From Obelidium mucronatum (taxonomy: Eukaryota; Chytridiomycota; Chytridiomycetes; Chytridiales; Chytriomycetaceae), in NCBI GenBank assembly GCA_025765595.1, contig JAIVFH010000077.1, positions 108,152 to 172,151 of the forward strand: a stretch of DNA of 64,000 nt. Reading direction: 5' to 3'. The position numbers were made by a program, and so were the translations under genes. Position 1 is the stretch's first letter; every line of letters begins with the position of its first letter. Positions 11,899-22,862 of the stretch are shown one piece after another. The notes under the pieces are model-generated. The model was not told where the DNA came from. It made no database searches and was given only the letters and a program-made list of their open reading frames with translations.

Positions 11899-13931
11899 AT
11901 GGATGTGCCAGCGGATTTCCCGTACAGGAGCGTTGCTCTGCTTCTATTGGTAAACTTCACCATATAATCGTTGTTACAGTTGCTAAATTGTTCTTTGGTC
12001 TGGTATTGACAGACAGTTATGCCTGAGGTATTTGAATATTTGTGAATTCATTATGAGATTGACGTCTCAACGCCTAGGTTCTTATCCATTCCATGCTTGG
12101 CCCCACTTATCCGTATATGGTCAAGTTTTTACTTCCTGGAGAAGATCGAATTGGATACTTTGCAGGTCTGCTTCAGGTACTGATTTGTTAGTTTGCGCGC
12201 GAAAGGTAATAACACTACTTCTTCCGACAGAGTGCTTACTTTCTACCCACAATTGTGTGCGCTCCTGTTATGGGCTTCTTGAGCGACAAGTATGGTCGGA
12301 AGGTATGCTACAGTTCTGATCCCACACACCTTTTAAAAAAACACACCACCCACAGCCAGTGTTATTATGTGGATTAATGGGATATGGATTCGGAACAATG
12401 CTCTTGGGTCTTTCTACCTCATTCCATATGTCTCTCTTTAGCTTGTTTTTTACTGGCTGCTTTGCGGGGAACACAATTGTGGCGAAAGGAATGATTGGGG
12501 AACTTACTAAGGATGACAAGTCAAGAGCGTTGGGATATTCTTGGTATGGGATTGTGTATGGAGTCTGCGGAGTAATCGGTGCTATTATGGGTGGCGTGCT
12601 GGCAGATCCGATGTTGTATGAAGGTGTGCCAGTTCTTGAGACGCGGCCCTATCTATTAGCTTGCAGTATTGGAGTTTTTACTGCAGCTGTTGCGGGATCT
12701 ATCGTCCATTTGATGCTTCAGAAACCGTCGTTGACGCATCCGAATGATCCAATAGAACTGGAAAATAGCACCAAAGGATACAATCAAATCATGTTTGATG
12801 CAACAGAAGAACCAATTGACTTGTCGAGTAATCAGCGGGAAAAAGTGGATGTGAAGGGTTTCAGGAGGCGAACATCCGGTCCTGAGTTGGATATCACCGA
12901 TTGTGTTGAAATGGAGACCATGGAAACACTTGCGGAACCTTCGAGGAAATTCAATGCTCTTTCAAAAAAAGACGACTCGGACGCTGAATCGGATGACGAA
13001 GAAGAGGACTTGTCGTATAACGGAGGCGAATTTTACCACAATCACATCAAACCATATCTCAACATCATGACGCGGAAAACTATTGTTCCTCTTGCGTTAT
13101 ATTCACTTTTTGCCTTGTCGAACGCCATCTTTTTGACGGCGCTATCTCTGATTGCTGCGGCTCCTGTTTCTCGCGGAGGCTACAATTTGAGTCAACGCGT
13201 CGCCTTTTGGAGTATGAGTGGCTACGCGTCTGTCAAAATTTTGGTCAAGGCGTTTTATTACAGGACCAACTCGGTTTTGGGGACGCGGTGGACGTATCGG
13301 CTAGGGGTTGGGATCATGATTCCGGCGGTGCTGTTTGTTCCTGCCCGATTCGGATTGAACTGGAAAACTTATTGGGCAAGTGTATCAGAACTGGCAAAAA
13401 ATTCTACGATTGTTGTGGCTTCTTCTGCTGCAAGTACAGGATTATCAACGACGGCAGCACTAACCACTAGTGAAACTGTCGGCGTTATTGTTAAGAGGTC
13501 TCTTTCTTCCATTGGAAACAAGATCCATGATGGTGGATACGAAGTTCCCGTTGCAGGATTAGTTGTACTTACATCAATGATGGGGTTAGGCGATGGCCTG
13601 ACATACCTCTCTGTCGTGATGGTAACCGCCCTATAAAAAATGAGCAAGATTCAGTTATCTAAGCATCTGTATTCTGGCTCAGCTAATTACAGACTCGGTC
13701 CCTGACACGCAATTCGGATTGATTCACGGATTAGGTGGTTGCTTGGCTTCAATAGTGAGGACAGTCGGTATGTTATCAATTATTCTTTTTTGAGATTTCT
13801 CAATTTAAGTCCTTCCAAAAGGTCCAACCTTGGGTGGGATCTTATGGGAGGCTGGAGGTTCGAATTGGACCGTCTTTGTGTTGACTGCATTTATCATTGC
13901 ATCAAACCTTGCCATTTCATTCATTATATAA
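11899..13931 (+). CDS. MFS transporter, DHA1/ZIFL-like, 565 aa
   Basis: Seven exons close in frame: 11899-11949, 12013-12027, 12078-12176, 12231-12302, 12356-13621, 13683-13767, 13822-13931. The second is a 15-nt microexon, the least certain part. The family signature is the loop 2-3 motif A, GFLSDKYGRKPVLLCG, following PYMVKF and IGYFAGLLQSAYFLP. Twelve membrane helices are split by a long acidic central loop (SDDEEEDLSYNGG). The C-terminal half ends with FGLIHGLGGCLASIVRTVGP and GGILWEAGG, also typical of the family. Members export drugs or metal-ligand compounds by proton antiport; the substrate here is unknown. It starts 113 bp after the lectin gene on the same strand and converges on the GH26 gene, 59 bp away. 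Confidence 0.82.
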
Positions 13932-13990
13932 AAAAATAAGAATAAGAATTAGTATAATCGACGGTTAAGATATTTATTACTAATGATAAA

Positions 13991-15437
13991 TCAAAATGCA
14001 ATTGAAGCTATGACGGCAACAAAAAATAGTGAAAGTGATAACGTATTCGCGTCTCCCCCGTTATTTTTGGTAACACTGACACCAGGAAGACTTCCTTTTG
14101 ACGATTCCTGTCCCATTGCCCATAAGACAGTGCTGTTGTCGTTCAAGCTTTTGAGTCCGGCAACAAACGCTGCCAATGTAGGAGGATCAACCGTAACCCG
14201 ATAATCGTTTTCCGTATTATTGTCTTCGATCTTGTACATTTCAAAGCAAATGACCATTTTCACCAGTGGGTAGCGTTTGAGAAAAGCCTGATTAAACAAG
14301 AAAGAATTCCAAAAACTCTATAGCATGGTTGTGTCAGCACTTAGCAGTCGGTTTGAAATGAAAAAATGGTGAACAGGCTCACCATCGCTACTTTGGTTCT
14401 GCCGACACCTGCGTCTAATGGCGTGGCTGTTCCAGACACGGGATCTAAAGTTGCCACATGGAACCCGCTTCCACTCTCTGAGATCATGACTGGTTTACCG
14501 TACTTTGCCGCGTATTGCTGATAAAACGAAATTGGCCCTCCTTCCGGTCCTTGAGCATCGATAATTTGGGAAACGTAATTTGAAGGCGCGATTGTGTTGT
14601 GAATCCATGGATAATCATTGACCGACCCTTTCCAGTACAAGGAAACACCGACCCAGTCAACGTATTCGGGTCCAGGCCAATATGGATCGTATGGTTCTTT
14701 GTTATCTGGACCGTTGTAGTTGGGAGACCAGACCAATGCAACTTGGGGCGAAATTTTGTTGAGGATTGTGTAAGCGCGTTTCCAAAATGGTACGAATTCG
14801 TTGGGTTTTTGGCCGTACACGAACCAGTCGCCATTCATTTCAGGAGCTGTATTAGACACATATTTGTTGAGTTCAAGCAGGTTTTCAATATTGCAAGTTT
14901 ACCCAAACGGAGGAGAAGATTTCGATTCGTCGTTGACTGAAAAATAGCAGGTATTAGAACATATGAGTTATTACGGGAGGACTCACAGTGATCATGTTGC
15001 ATTGATTGGCAAGATCTGTCAGCATTGAATCTGTAATGTTTGATAACCCCGTAGGGTAAATCGTCAAAAGAATAGCCGCATTCGTTCCTTCGTTTAAAAT
15101 GCTGAGGTTGATTGTTCCGTCTACGTTGTGGTTGGCCAAGTCATAATCTGGAGGACCACTGACAGCTGGACGTGGAGGGAGCATCTGCCACACCTCAAAG
15201 GCGCCTTTGTTTGATCGATGAGCATTTATTCTCAAGATGTAGAATAAACAGTTGCAAACCAGCATTAAAGCCAATCCGTTTGTTGAAGGCAAGATGGGAG
15301 TCGCGACCAGAAACATGGGCATTTGAAGTGTCTACCCAGGCACCAAAGACAAGTTTGCCGTCAGGAGGCTCGTATTTTGTCAGAGCCAAGGTGCACGATG
15401 CAATCGATGCTAGAATCGCAAGCTGAAGGAGAAACAT
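13991..15437 (-). CDS. GH26-like endo-mannanase/glucanase, GPI-anchored, 396 aa
   Basis: Five exons on the minus strand (15437-15260, 15204-14987, 14936-14903, 14846-14383, 14287-13991) close in frame; exon 3 is only 34 nt. A signal peptide (FLLQLAILASIASC) is followed by FGAWVDTSN and a GFNAG-AFEVWQMLP segment. The acid/base region reads LLLRLAPEMNGDWFVYGQ, with the candidate Glu in PEMNG. Then comes VALVWSPN, YVDWVGVSLYW, and the candidate nucleophile Glu in MISESGSG. These are GH26 landmarks. The C-terminus ends in a small-residue site and hydrophobic tail (LSLSLFFVAVIASIAF), which suggests a GPI anchor. It probably trims beta-mannan or mixed glucan in the wall or in plant material. The exact substrate is not readable. 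Confidence 0.78.
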
Positions 15438-15569
15438 TTTTGGTGTTTGAGTGACCTCTTTCCCGCCTTTTTATCATTTTGCCGCTTGAACCAAAAACGA
15501 TTCAATGTGACACATGACAAATCAACAAAAGATAACAGTTATCAATTTTAGATCAATGGCTTTCAATAG

Positions 15570-17463
15570 TTAGGCCCCAAGAGCACTTTTCAAAAGGTCC
15601 TCATACTTCTTAACCATTCGAGGTCGATCCTGGGCCTTATATAATGCCACTAAACACTTGACAGATTCAATCACGTAATCTGTGTCATCCGGTCCAAATT
15701 CGACTGTTGCGTCGAAATCAAAAGCCCGCAAATACATTCTCTCTGCCTTATCCATCTCATTCGCCTCTTGATGGCCCATTCCCAGGCGAAAGTACATTTC
15801 AACTGTAAACTTTACAGCCACGTTCGGTGTCCCCATCTTTGTCAAGATTTCAGCAATGCTCTTCAAAGTGTCAACCACTACAGGATCAAACTGGCCCAGC
15901 GCCTTCTTTTGAGCATCAAGAAGTCCTAGATAGCTTTTGATGGCATCGTCCCATTCGCTGACTTTAGTATGATGCTTTGCAGCGATCTCAGCCTTTTGCA
16001 AAGCATAGTCTGGACTGCCGACCACCAATTGCCGTTTATATAGAGCCAGCAAGTGGAGCTTGTTTTCATACTTTTTAGAAAGAGTGGCGTTTCCTTGAGA
16101 CTTGTATATGTCCTTCAAGTATTTGGCAGATTCCACTACGAAATCGATAGGTTCGGATTCTCCTGTCTCTGATTCCACACCTCCTTCGCCAAATTGAATC
16201 GTTTTAAGGAATAGGGTTTCTGCGATTGTATAGTTCCGGTCTTGGAATGCCTTGACAGCCAATTGGAAGCTAGACTCGACAGCTTTTTTGGGGTCCAGCA
16301 ATTGACATACTGCAACAACTCTATTGTCGGTTTCAGCGATTCCACTCGACTTAAATGCTTCATGGCATTCGAGAAGATAGGGAATGGAAAGCTCCATAGT
16401 TCCCATCTGATGGTGAAGAGTTCCCAAGGCCAATTGATATGTGGCTCGACGGAGAGAATCTTGTTCATGTTTGAGGTAATATTCAATATGAGCCAGTATC
16501 CAGTGAGATACAAGAACAAGAATTTGGCGGTCCATTTCGCGGAGTGTGATGTTTGTTTGTATTGTCTGCAGTATCACGGCTTTATCCGATTCAAGAAGAG
16601 CGGACGAAGATTCGATTGAAAGACTGGAAAGCAAATCATGGAAATCACTAGGACTTGATTTCACAATGTTATGAAAGGTATCGGTGGCCTGAATGAGAAA
16701 TGAGTGTTAACATCATAAATAGCGCCAAACGAGTAATCAAGCACACCTCAGGACCCATGGCAATGTAAAAGCTACTTCCGGTCTGTATACAACAATAAAG
16801 CTCAAAGAGGCACCAGGATCTCTTCAACTCAAGCTCATCCTCCCAATCAGAAACAACCAAAACCACATTCTCAATTTGCTTGACAGACTTCATAAACACA
16901 GACGCCCACCAATCCGACGGCCTCGTGGATGAATTGACATGTTGAGAGATACTAAAAACATCCATCCAAATCACAATGGAATGACGATCCAACAAACCCC
17001 TTCCATCAAAGAAGGAATATAGTGCATCGACTGTATCAAGGAAACGACTTGCATGCGAATGTGAAATAAACCAGTTGGATTCATGAACCGAATCAATTTT
17101 CAAGGCGTCGTGGCTCTGAAGCAATTTGGCTGTAAATGGCAATTGTGACCTTTCCGTGAGAGGTTTGATGAATTGGCGTACGAGAGAGTGCGTGCTAAGC
17201 TCATCCAGCATTCCTCTTCCACCCCAATCTTCAATCAGCGTTTCGAGGATTGATAAACGGATCCCGAGGGTAGGCAGTGACAAGGGGTCCTATATATTTA
17301 CGAAATTAAGGGGGAAGGCGCAGACTTCAAACGACTGATCAATCTGAGAAAGAGAGTTCAGCAATACCTTGGCGCTGTCCAATAAATTGACCAGTTTGAT
17401 GCTGCTTTGATCGTTTCGGGAAACTCCTTCCAGAGCTTGCTGGATTGCAAATGTCGCCTCCAT
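15570..17463 (-). CDS. TIR-like domain plus TPR (kinesin-light-chain-like) protein, 585 aa
   Basis: Three exons (17463-17368, 17289-16747, 16688-15570) close in frame. The N-terminal third contains NWFISHSHASRFLDTVDAL, HSIVIWMDVFSISQH, ENVVLVVSDW and a KRSWCLFELY block. This is the pattern of a TIR-like alpha/beta domain found fused to TPRs in early-diverging fungi, oomycetes and algae. The remaining ~370 residues are helical repeats with Ala/Leu/Tyr spacing typical of TPR, for example ALGTLHHQMGTMELSIPYLL and repeated K-A-E-R/T-L-F/Y-L modules. There is no NB-ARC or kinase between them. The function is unknown; a signalling or protein-interaction role is inference. An NADase active site cannot be assigned with confidence. 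Confidence 0.6.
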
Positions 17464-17600
17464 CCGAGATTGACTTTAATTGTTTTTCTATACAGTTAAT
17501 TATAAGCTATAATTAAATGAGAAGGTACACTATTTAACATAAATTATTTTGGCTCAGTGATGCGTGATTCCCTTTATTTCTTTTTTGCAGGCTCAATTGA

Positions 17601-18788
17601 ATGTTGTCAAGCCAAAGCACTTGCAAGAGTCCAAACACCTGCCCATGCTGCCAGGCGGCATTCACCCAGCTGGAGTGTGTCTATCAGGAAACTCTCGATG
17701 AAATCAACATCTACCGAAAGCTGCTAAGACTCCCTCCAAAGACTGGTTTGGCCTCATCATCACCGCTATCCCAATCTCAGATCGCTCGCAGAAGCAATGC
17801 ACTCTCACTGCAAATTGTTCCGCCCGAAGTTCTAGATCGAATTGTTTGCTTTATCGATTCGGAAACCATCCTTCCCTTCTGCCATGCCATACCCTCGTAC
17901 AAACACATTTCCAAAGCCATCTACGATGTGGGCACAGCTTTCCCTGGATACTACGATGGGCCTACGCTTCTCTGGCCCAACTTTGAGTTCCCGTGCGGAA
18001 GCCTTGAAAAGAACGAAACTGAAACCAACTCGGATGATGGGTTCTCGGATGTTTATGACTACGAGGATGAGCACATCCCCACAGACATTCCCATGCGCCA
18101 CATACTCAAAATATATTCGCTCACCAAACTCTTGACACGCTATGGGGGGAGTGCAACGATTGTGCCTAGCTCTTTGGAGTACTTGGACAATATCTTGCCG
18201 CTTCTCCCAAAAACAGTCTACGTACAAGAGAATCCACAAGAATATCCGTTTGAGGGAGATTCATTTTCTGCGTATCTGGAGAAACTCGGGGAAGCTAAAT
18301 CTTACATCAAGATGTTGCATATTCCGCGAGTGTTTGAAGGCTACGATGATCATGAAGAGATGGAACAAATTGCAGAAGCTCTATTGAAACTTGAACTCGG
18401 TGGACTGGCTTTTTCAACGGCTATTCCTGACGAGATTGTGGATGTTTTGCAAAAGTTCCCGTTGTTGGCGGAGATTCATGTTGGATCGGTACAAGGCTTC
18501 CCTGTAGAAGTACTGCCGCTGTGTAAAAATCTGTCGAGCCTGATGTTTTTGGATGTTGAAGTTACGGATCGTGAGTTACTGATGGCGTTAATTGCATGTT
18601 TATCAGAATGTGCAACCTTGCGTGAAATCGTCTTTCAGTCAATCTCATTTGGGGAAGATGTATTGGCCTTACTCAACGAAACGGATCTTTTGGGCTCTGT
18701 AGGGTGGAAGCATTCACCATTGGATGCAGATGACTTGTCGCTGGGTGTGTCTTGGACGCGATTTTCGAAAACTTCCAATAATAGTTAA
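17601..18788 (+). CDS. F-box-like protein, 395 aa, single exon
   Basis: This is an uninterrupted frame starting MLSSQSTCKSPNTCPCC. After a short Cys-rich N-terminus (CPCCQAAFTQLEC) and a helix, residues ~75-115 read IVPPEVLDRIVCFIDSETIL and continue with PFCHAIPSYKHISKAIYD. That fits an F-box at the usual LPPEVLxxI position. The C-terminal half has spaced Leu-rich stretches (ALLKLELGGLAFS, LPLCKNLSSLMFLDVEV) resembling a degenerate LRR. It is likely a substrate adaptor of an SCF ubiquitin ligase (inference). It is divergent from the TIR-like/TPR gene, 137 bp between starts, so the two may share a promoter. Confidence 0.62.
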   Translation: MLSSQSTCKSPNTCPCCQAAFTQLECVYQETLDEINIYRKLLRLPPKTGLASSSPLSQSQIARRSNALSLQIVPPEVLDRIVCFIDSETILPFCHAIPSYKHISKAIYDVGTAFPGYYDGPTLLWPNFEFPCGSLEKNETETNSDDGFSDVYDYEDEHIPTDIPMRHILKIYSLTKLLTRYGGSATIVPSSLEYLDNILPLLPKTVYVQENPQEYPFEGDSFSAYLEKLGEAKSYIKMLHIPRVFEGYDDHEEMEQIAEALLKLELGGLAFSTAIPDEIVDVLQKFPLLAEIHVGSVQGFPVEVLPLCKNLSSLMFLDVEVTDRELLMALIACLSECATLREIVFQSISFGEDVLALLNETDLLGSVGWKHSPLDADDLSLGVSWTRFSKTSNNS

Positions 18789-18918
18789 TTTTGCGACAAG
18801 TAAATAATGTTGGTATTGCATTTATTTTAAAGCAAGATAAAAAAAGTCTATAAGTGGGTCGATGAAATAGCCGCTGGTAAAGATTTTCCCTTCAAATGAG
18901 TTAATCACAGTTTCCAAT

Positions 18919-19254
18919 TTACAAGAAAGCAGCGACAATGGCAACAAAAGATACAGAGGCAGACATGGCGTTCGCGCTTGAGTAGAGGGCAGTTTGGGCA
19001 GCAATAGCAGAAGTCTTGACTGGCGCGGCTCCGTAGGTTTCTGGAGCTCCATAGGTTTCTGGAGCTCCGTAGATATCAGCAGTAGTAGTGGTAGTGGCGG
19101 CAGCGGTGGTGGTGGCAGCAGCAGTGGTGGTGGTCGCAGCAGCGGTAGTGGTCGCAGCGGCAGTAGTGGTGGTAGCACCACCCATGACGACAGTGGTACC
19201 TTGAGCAGAGGCAACAGCGGCGAAGAGGGCAAGGGCAACGATAGTGAATTGCAT
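18919..19254 (-). CDS. Small secreted Thr/Ala-rich GPI-type wall protein 1, 111 aa
   Basis: The sequence starts MQFTIVALALFAAVASAQG, a clear signal peptide. A central mucin-like block of TTTAAA repeats follows, then three YGAPE/YGAA units. A conserved QTALYSSANAM precedes a hydrophobic tail (SVSFVAIVAAFL) typical of a GPI-anchor signal. It is expected to be O-glycosylated and wall- or membrane-attached. It is one of three paralogues on this strand (19819-20103, 20613-20906). A TATAAAA box lies 57 bp upstream of the start. Confidence 0.8.
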   Translation of the reverse strand: MQFTIVALALFAAVASAQGTTVVMGGATTTTAAATTTAAATTTTAAATTTAAATTTTTADIYGAPETYGAPETYGAAPVKTSAIAAQTALYSSANAMSASVSFVAIVAAFL

Positions 19255-19310
19255 TTTGGAAATTACTTGTTCTGAGTTTATGATACTTTATCGAGACAAA
19301 CGGGTCCACC

Positions 19311-19317
19311 TTTTATA
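19311..19317 (-). promoter_or_regulatory. TATA box of wall-protein gene 1
   Basis: On the minus strand the sequence reads TATAAAAGG about 60 bp upstream of the 19254 start codon. This is a canonical TATA element at a plausible distance for a strongly expressed gene. Confidence 0.55.
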
Positions 19318-19318
19318 C

Positions 19319-19818
19319 AATTTGAATTAATCAAACCCATAACAAGAGAACAAACTCGATAATGGGCCATGGCCAATTTGGGGAATCAACCTCATGGAAA
19401 CGATTTTGGAAATTAGGAATCATCTGAATTCGATGACTCATAGTGCATGTGCGAGCGGCGGCACTCTGGCGGCACTACTATTGTTGGCGATGTTATCACT
19501 AAGTATTTAAGGTGGTCAAACAGTCAAACCGATCTTAAGCAGGAAAATAATATTAATGAAAGCTGTTAAATAATCTAAGCATAACGCATCAAAGTATTTG
19601 CAAAAAGCGATGTGGGTTTGTTGTGACTGCCTTCAACAGCATCTGACAATCATGCGTCAATATTATCAAACCGAAATACGCTACAGAGTCCAATCATTAA
19701 GCAGAAAATAACGGTTAACAATTTTATTAATACTGTCTATAAACTGAATTGGATTGTAAATTTGCATAACCCCGAAATGAGAAAAACGCGTAAATGACTT
19801 TCTTGTCCACACTTTTAT
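19319..19818. other. Intergenic spacer, no feature recognised
   Basis: About 500 bp of AT-rich sequence lies between the promoter of wall-protein gene 1 and the 3' end of gene 2. I see no open frame with a recognisable start, no tRNA-like fold and no repeat. Confidence 0.5.
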
Positions 19819-20103
19819 TTACAAGAAGGCGGCAGCAACGGCAGCAAAAGCAACAGAGACAGACACAGCCTTAGCATCAGAGTAGAGAGCAGTTTGGGCG
19901 GTGGCGCTGGTAACTTGGGCAGCAACGTAGCCAGCAGTGGTAGTTGTGGCAGCAGCGGCAGTGGTGGTAGCAGCAGCAGTGGTAGTCGCAGCAGCAGTGG
20001 TGGTGGTGGCAGCAGCGGTGGTAGTGGTGGCATCAGTGGTGGTAGTACCTTGAGCAGAGGCAACAGCGGCAAAGAGGGCAAGAACAACGGTAGTGAATTG
20101 CAT
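19819..20103 (-). CDS. Small secreted Thr/Ala-rich GPI-type wall protein 2, 94 aa
   Basis: The start is the MQFTTVVLALFAAVASAQG methionine at 20103. An upstream in-frame Met adds a charged extension that would bury the signal peptide, so it is not used. The TTTTAAA block is followed by YVAAQVTSATAQTALYSDAK and a C-terminal hydrophobic run (SVSVAFAAVAAAFL). Signal peptide, mucin core, the QTALYS element and the tail are all shared with gene 1. It looks like a tandem duplicate. A TATAAATA box lies 45 bp upstream. Confidence 0.8.
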   Translation of the reverse strand: MQFTTVVLALFAAVASAQGTTTTDATTTTAAATTTTAAATTTAAATTTAAAATTTTAGYVAAQVTSATAQTALYSDAKAVSVSVAFAAVAAAFL

Positions 20104-20612
20104 TATGGAGTCTTTTTTTTGTTCCTGACTGCGTGTCTGCATGGTTCTATTTATACACAAATCAAATCAATTAATTAAAGCCGTAACAAGCATCGGGTCA
20201 ATTTGGGTCAACTTGTTCAGATGGCGAGCTTGCATTTTCGATTCAGTCAGTTGCGGCCCATCAAGGTTTTCCTCAACCCCGCCGTCCCCCACTGACATCA
20301 ACCACACTTGAATGCATTGGCGTTCTAGCCAATCGAACATCGTCTGTCGTTCCGTGTCTTGTCGCCAAAAACGTAACTGATGTAGACTCATAAGTCCTTT
20401 CGCAAGCAGTTTAAGGATAATCACACACCAAGTTGAAAACGAATCAAATCACAAGTTAGACCACATTGAATCTTTTTATTCATCTATCATTCAGCCATAG
20501 TGTGTACAGTAAAAATCTAAAGAGAGAAAACGGAAAACGAGAGTGAAACTGACTCTCCTTCAGTCGCTTAGACTGAAAAACGCCTGCTCCACAAAGGTCA
20601 CAATTTTTCAAT
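20104..20612. other. Spacer between wall-protein genes 2 and 3
   Basis: Apart from the gene-2 promoter, this ~500 bp holds only an 85-codon minus-strand frame (20167-20424) with no signal peptide or recognisable motif. I treat it as unsupported. The part next to gene 3 is probably its 3' UTR. Confidence 0.4.
20148..20155 (-). promoter_or_regulatory. TATA box of wall-protein gene 2
   Basis: TATAAATA on the minus strand, about 45 bp upstream of the start codon at 20103, in a position matching the TATA box of paralogue 1. Confidence 0.5.
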
Positions 20613-20906
20613 TTAGAAGAGAGCAGCAGCAACAGCGGCAACGGCGATGGAAGCAGTGATAGCGTTGGCACCAGAGTAGAGACCGGTTTGTGGGGCAACG
20701 TAAGCGGTGGTTGGGGCAACGTAGGCGGCAGCAGTGGTGGTGGTGGTCTCAGCAGCTGGAGCAGTGGCGCCGTAGACGGTGGTGGTGGTGGCAGCAGCAG
20801 TAGTGGTGGCAACGGCAGAGGTGGCGGCAGCAGTGGTGGTGGTTCCAGCTGGCTTGGCAGAGACAAGAGCGGCGGCAAAGATGGCAACGATGGCAGTGAA
20901 TTGCAT
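20613..20906 (-). CDS. Small secreted Thr/Ala-rich GPI-type wall protein 3, 97 aa
   Basis: The start is taken at MQFTAIVAIFAAALVSAKPAG (20906). The in-frame Met at 20978 adds a basic stretch and is unlikely. A TTTTAAAT core, a YGATAPAAE segment and two YVAPxT units precede QTGLYSGANAI and a hydrophobic tail (IAVAAVAAALF). The QT-A/G-LYS-x-A-N/K-A motif before the anchor is common to all three paralogues and marks the family. The core sequence is more diverged than between genes 1 and 2. Confidence 0.8.
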   Translation of the reverse strand: MQFTAIVAIFAAALVSAKPAGTTTTAAATSAVATTTAAATTTTVYGATAPAAETTTTTAAAYVAPTTAYVAPQTGLYSGANAITASIAVAAVAAALF

Positions 20907-21755
20907 TTTGAAGATTGTTTTTGGTGAAGGGAAAAAGCGCCATCTCGCTCTCTTTTTGTGCAATTTCGATTTAATCAAACATTATATTTGGAAAATTCTC
21001 TTATTTTACATCTCCGCCCCCGTCTGAGAGGGCACCCTGGTTCTGCTTGCGTTCTAGAAGCTTATAAGGGAGAGTTTTCACAATCGCAAAGGTGCTTCCG
21101 AGAGGGACTATTTTGGTTGATTGCCGCTGGTGTCTTTTCATTTGCAACTCATTTCAACTTTCACAAGCCCGTATGGAGCCTCCCAACATCACAAGGGCGG
21201 CTCCTTACCTGCCTCGGATACTGACTCGATGCATCACCCGTGGACTAATCCCAACTTATAAACTGACACCTGTTGATTTCAATGTGTTCCGTACCTCCTG
21301 CGATCCAGCAAGCTCGTGGGAGTGGATTGCATGAACCCTTATTTTTACAACTATTCACGAAGCACTTTATAAGAAATTCAGAGCACGCAGACGGTATACT
21401 CCTACCGCAACACTCTCGCGAGGTATGTAATGAACTGGATTCTATGTGATGGTAAAATCACACTTGAATCACAAGCCCGTGCAATCAAAATGAAACACTT
21501 TGGAAGAATAGTCATATGCATACATTAAGAAAAAGAATCGAATTGAACGAACTGCCTTTTCCGTAGTGCTGGATAGAAAATCGTTTTCAATAACCTGAAA
21601 TCAACATCGTTTTTAATTTTGAATGGAGTATGTCATCGACAGCTTTAATGATTCTTTCCGCTGTTAACTTTTTCAACAACGATGGGTGCAGTACTAATAG
21701 CAGTCTCAGCTTTCTTGCCGCTCAATTAATATCCATTACTTTTAATCAAACTTCT
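20907..21755. other. Intergenic region, no supported gene
   Basis: About 850 bp. The first part is the promoter of wall-protein gene 3; the last part would be 3' UTR of the metallophosphoesterase. Two plus-strand frames of 80-88 codons have no recognisable features. No tRNA or repeat was seen. Confidence 0.45.
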
Positions 21756-22607
21756 TCAAAGCGTTATCACTTTTTTGGGAAACCACCCCTTGTTATTGCC
21801 TCGCTCGAACAAATATCCAGGCTGATTACTTACAACTCGCGTTCCTTTGATAACCATATCATTTGTGAAGTGAGTGTGGCCATAACACCAGCAAACAACC
21901 ATTTCTCCAAACAGCCGCTCCAAATCAGATGCAAAGGCAAACTTCATCACATTATCGTCGCTCCTGAATTCCGGTGCCGAAGTCTGCTCGAAGGTGGGAG
22001 GGTGATGAGTAATGACTAGAATCCTCTCCCCCCTCTCCTTTGCGTTATTGATCTGATCTTCCAACCAAGCAACATCACTTTTGTGCCATGCGTTGTAGTC
22101 GTCCACAGTGATGCGTCTCGGTGTTTCGGCCTCAGTCCGCCCCTTGCGAGTGCCAATCATCCGGAAGTCGTTGAGGTACTTTCCAATGGCGGCCCGAGGT
22201 TCGCCGTCAGGAATGTGAGACCACAAAGTGCATCCAAGGATTCTCAGATTCGATTCTGCAACAAAGAAGTCTTGATTGTGGCCAAGCAGAAAAAGTTTCT
22301 TGGTGTGGCCAAGCAACAAGTTGAGGGAATCAATCCAGATTGTTGTGTCTCTATCGACGTCTTCCTTTGTGAGGTTGTAGTACTCGTGGTTTCCGGGAAT
22401 CAAGAAGATGGCCTTGAAAACTGGCGCAGCGAGCATAAGGAATTCTTCATAGCCTGGCGAGCCAGGTTTCCCACAGTCTCCGGCTAGAATTAAATAATCT
22501 GCGCCGCATGGATCCAAAAGGGACTTGTACGGCTCGAGGTGTAGCGCATGGCGTCCTCCGAGCTCGAGATGGATGTCTGAGAAGAGTTTGAATTTGAAAG
22601 GCTCCAT
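21756..22607 (-). CDS. Calcineurin-like metallophosphoesterase, 283 aa
   Basis: Single-exon frame. The metal-binding motifs of the family are present in order: KLFSDIHLE (D-x-H), LILAGDCG (GD), FLIPGNHEYY (GNHE), VITHHPPT (H), and CWCYGHTH (GH-x-H). The catalytic core is therefore complete and two-metal hydrolysis of phosphomonoesters or diesters is likely. The substrate cannot be deduced. There is no signal peptide or membrane segment, so it is probably cytosolic. The length is typical of small bacterial-like and fungal members. Confidence 0.88.
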   Translation of the reverse strand: MEPFKFKLFSDIHLELGGRHALHLEPYKSLLDPCGADYLILAGDCGKPGSPGYEEFLMLAAPVFKAIFLIPGNHEYYNLTKEDVDRDTTIWIDSLNLLLGHTKKLFLLGHNQDFFVAESNLRILGCTLWSHIPDGEPRAAIGKYLNDFRMIGTRKGRTEAETPRRITVDDYNAWHKSDVAWLEDQINNAKERGERILVITHHPPTFEQTSAPEFRSDDNVMKFAFASDLERLFGEMVVCWCYGHTHFTNDMVIKGTRVVSNQPGYLFERGNNKGWFPKKVITL

Positions 22608-22862
22608 GTCAAATATATTGTGAAATAATCAAAACTTTGTTCTTGTTGATCTTCTCTGTTAGCTTTCAGCCAAGATTTGGTCTGACAGCGCATCCAGATT
22701 GCCCCGTGACCGCAAGGGAAGATCAATATCAAAAGTCACTATTAAATTTTAAAGCTCTCAGCTACTGCTGATACAGTCGCGATTATCCCAACCAGCTGAA
22801 AAAAATTCTCTTCATCAGACATGATGTCAAACCGAAATGATTTTTAAGGAGAAGTCCAAGAG

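Noticed and set aside
20167..20424. 85-codon minus-strand frame between wall-protein genes
   Set aside because: No motif, signal or conserved pattern; length is compatible with chance.
18822..20943. Leu/Pro-, Ser/Gly- and His/Cys-rich frames overlapping the wall-protein genes on both strands
   Set aside because: They are frame shadows of the TTTAAA-type coding repeats; none has a start context or splice support, while the QTALYS proteins have signal peptides and anchors.
20958..21334. Two overlapping plus-strand frames upstream of the phosphoesterase
   Set aside because: No recognisable features, and they overlap each other in different frames.
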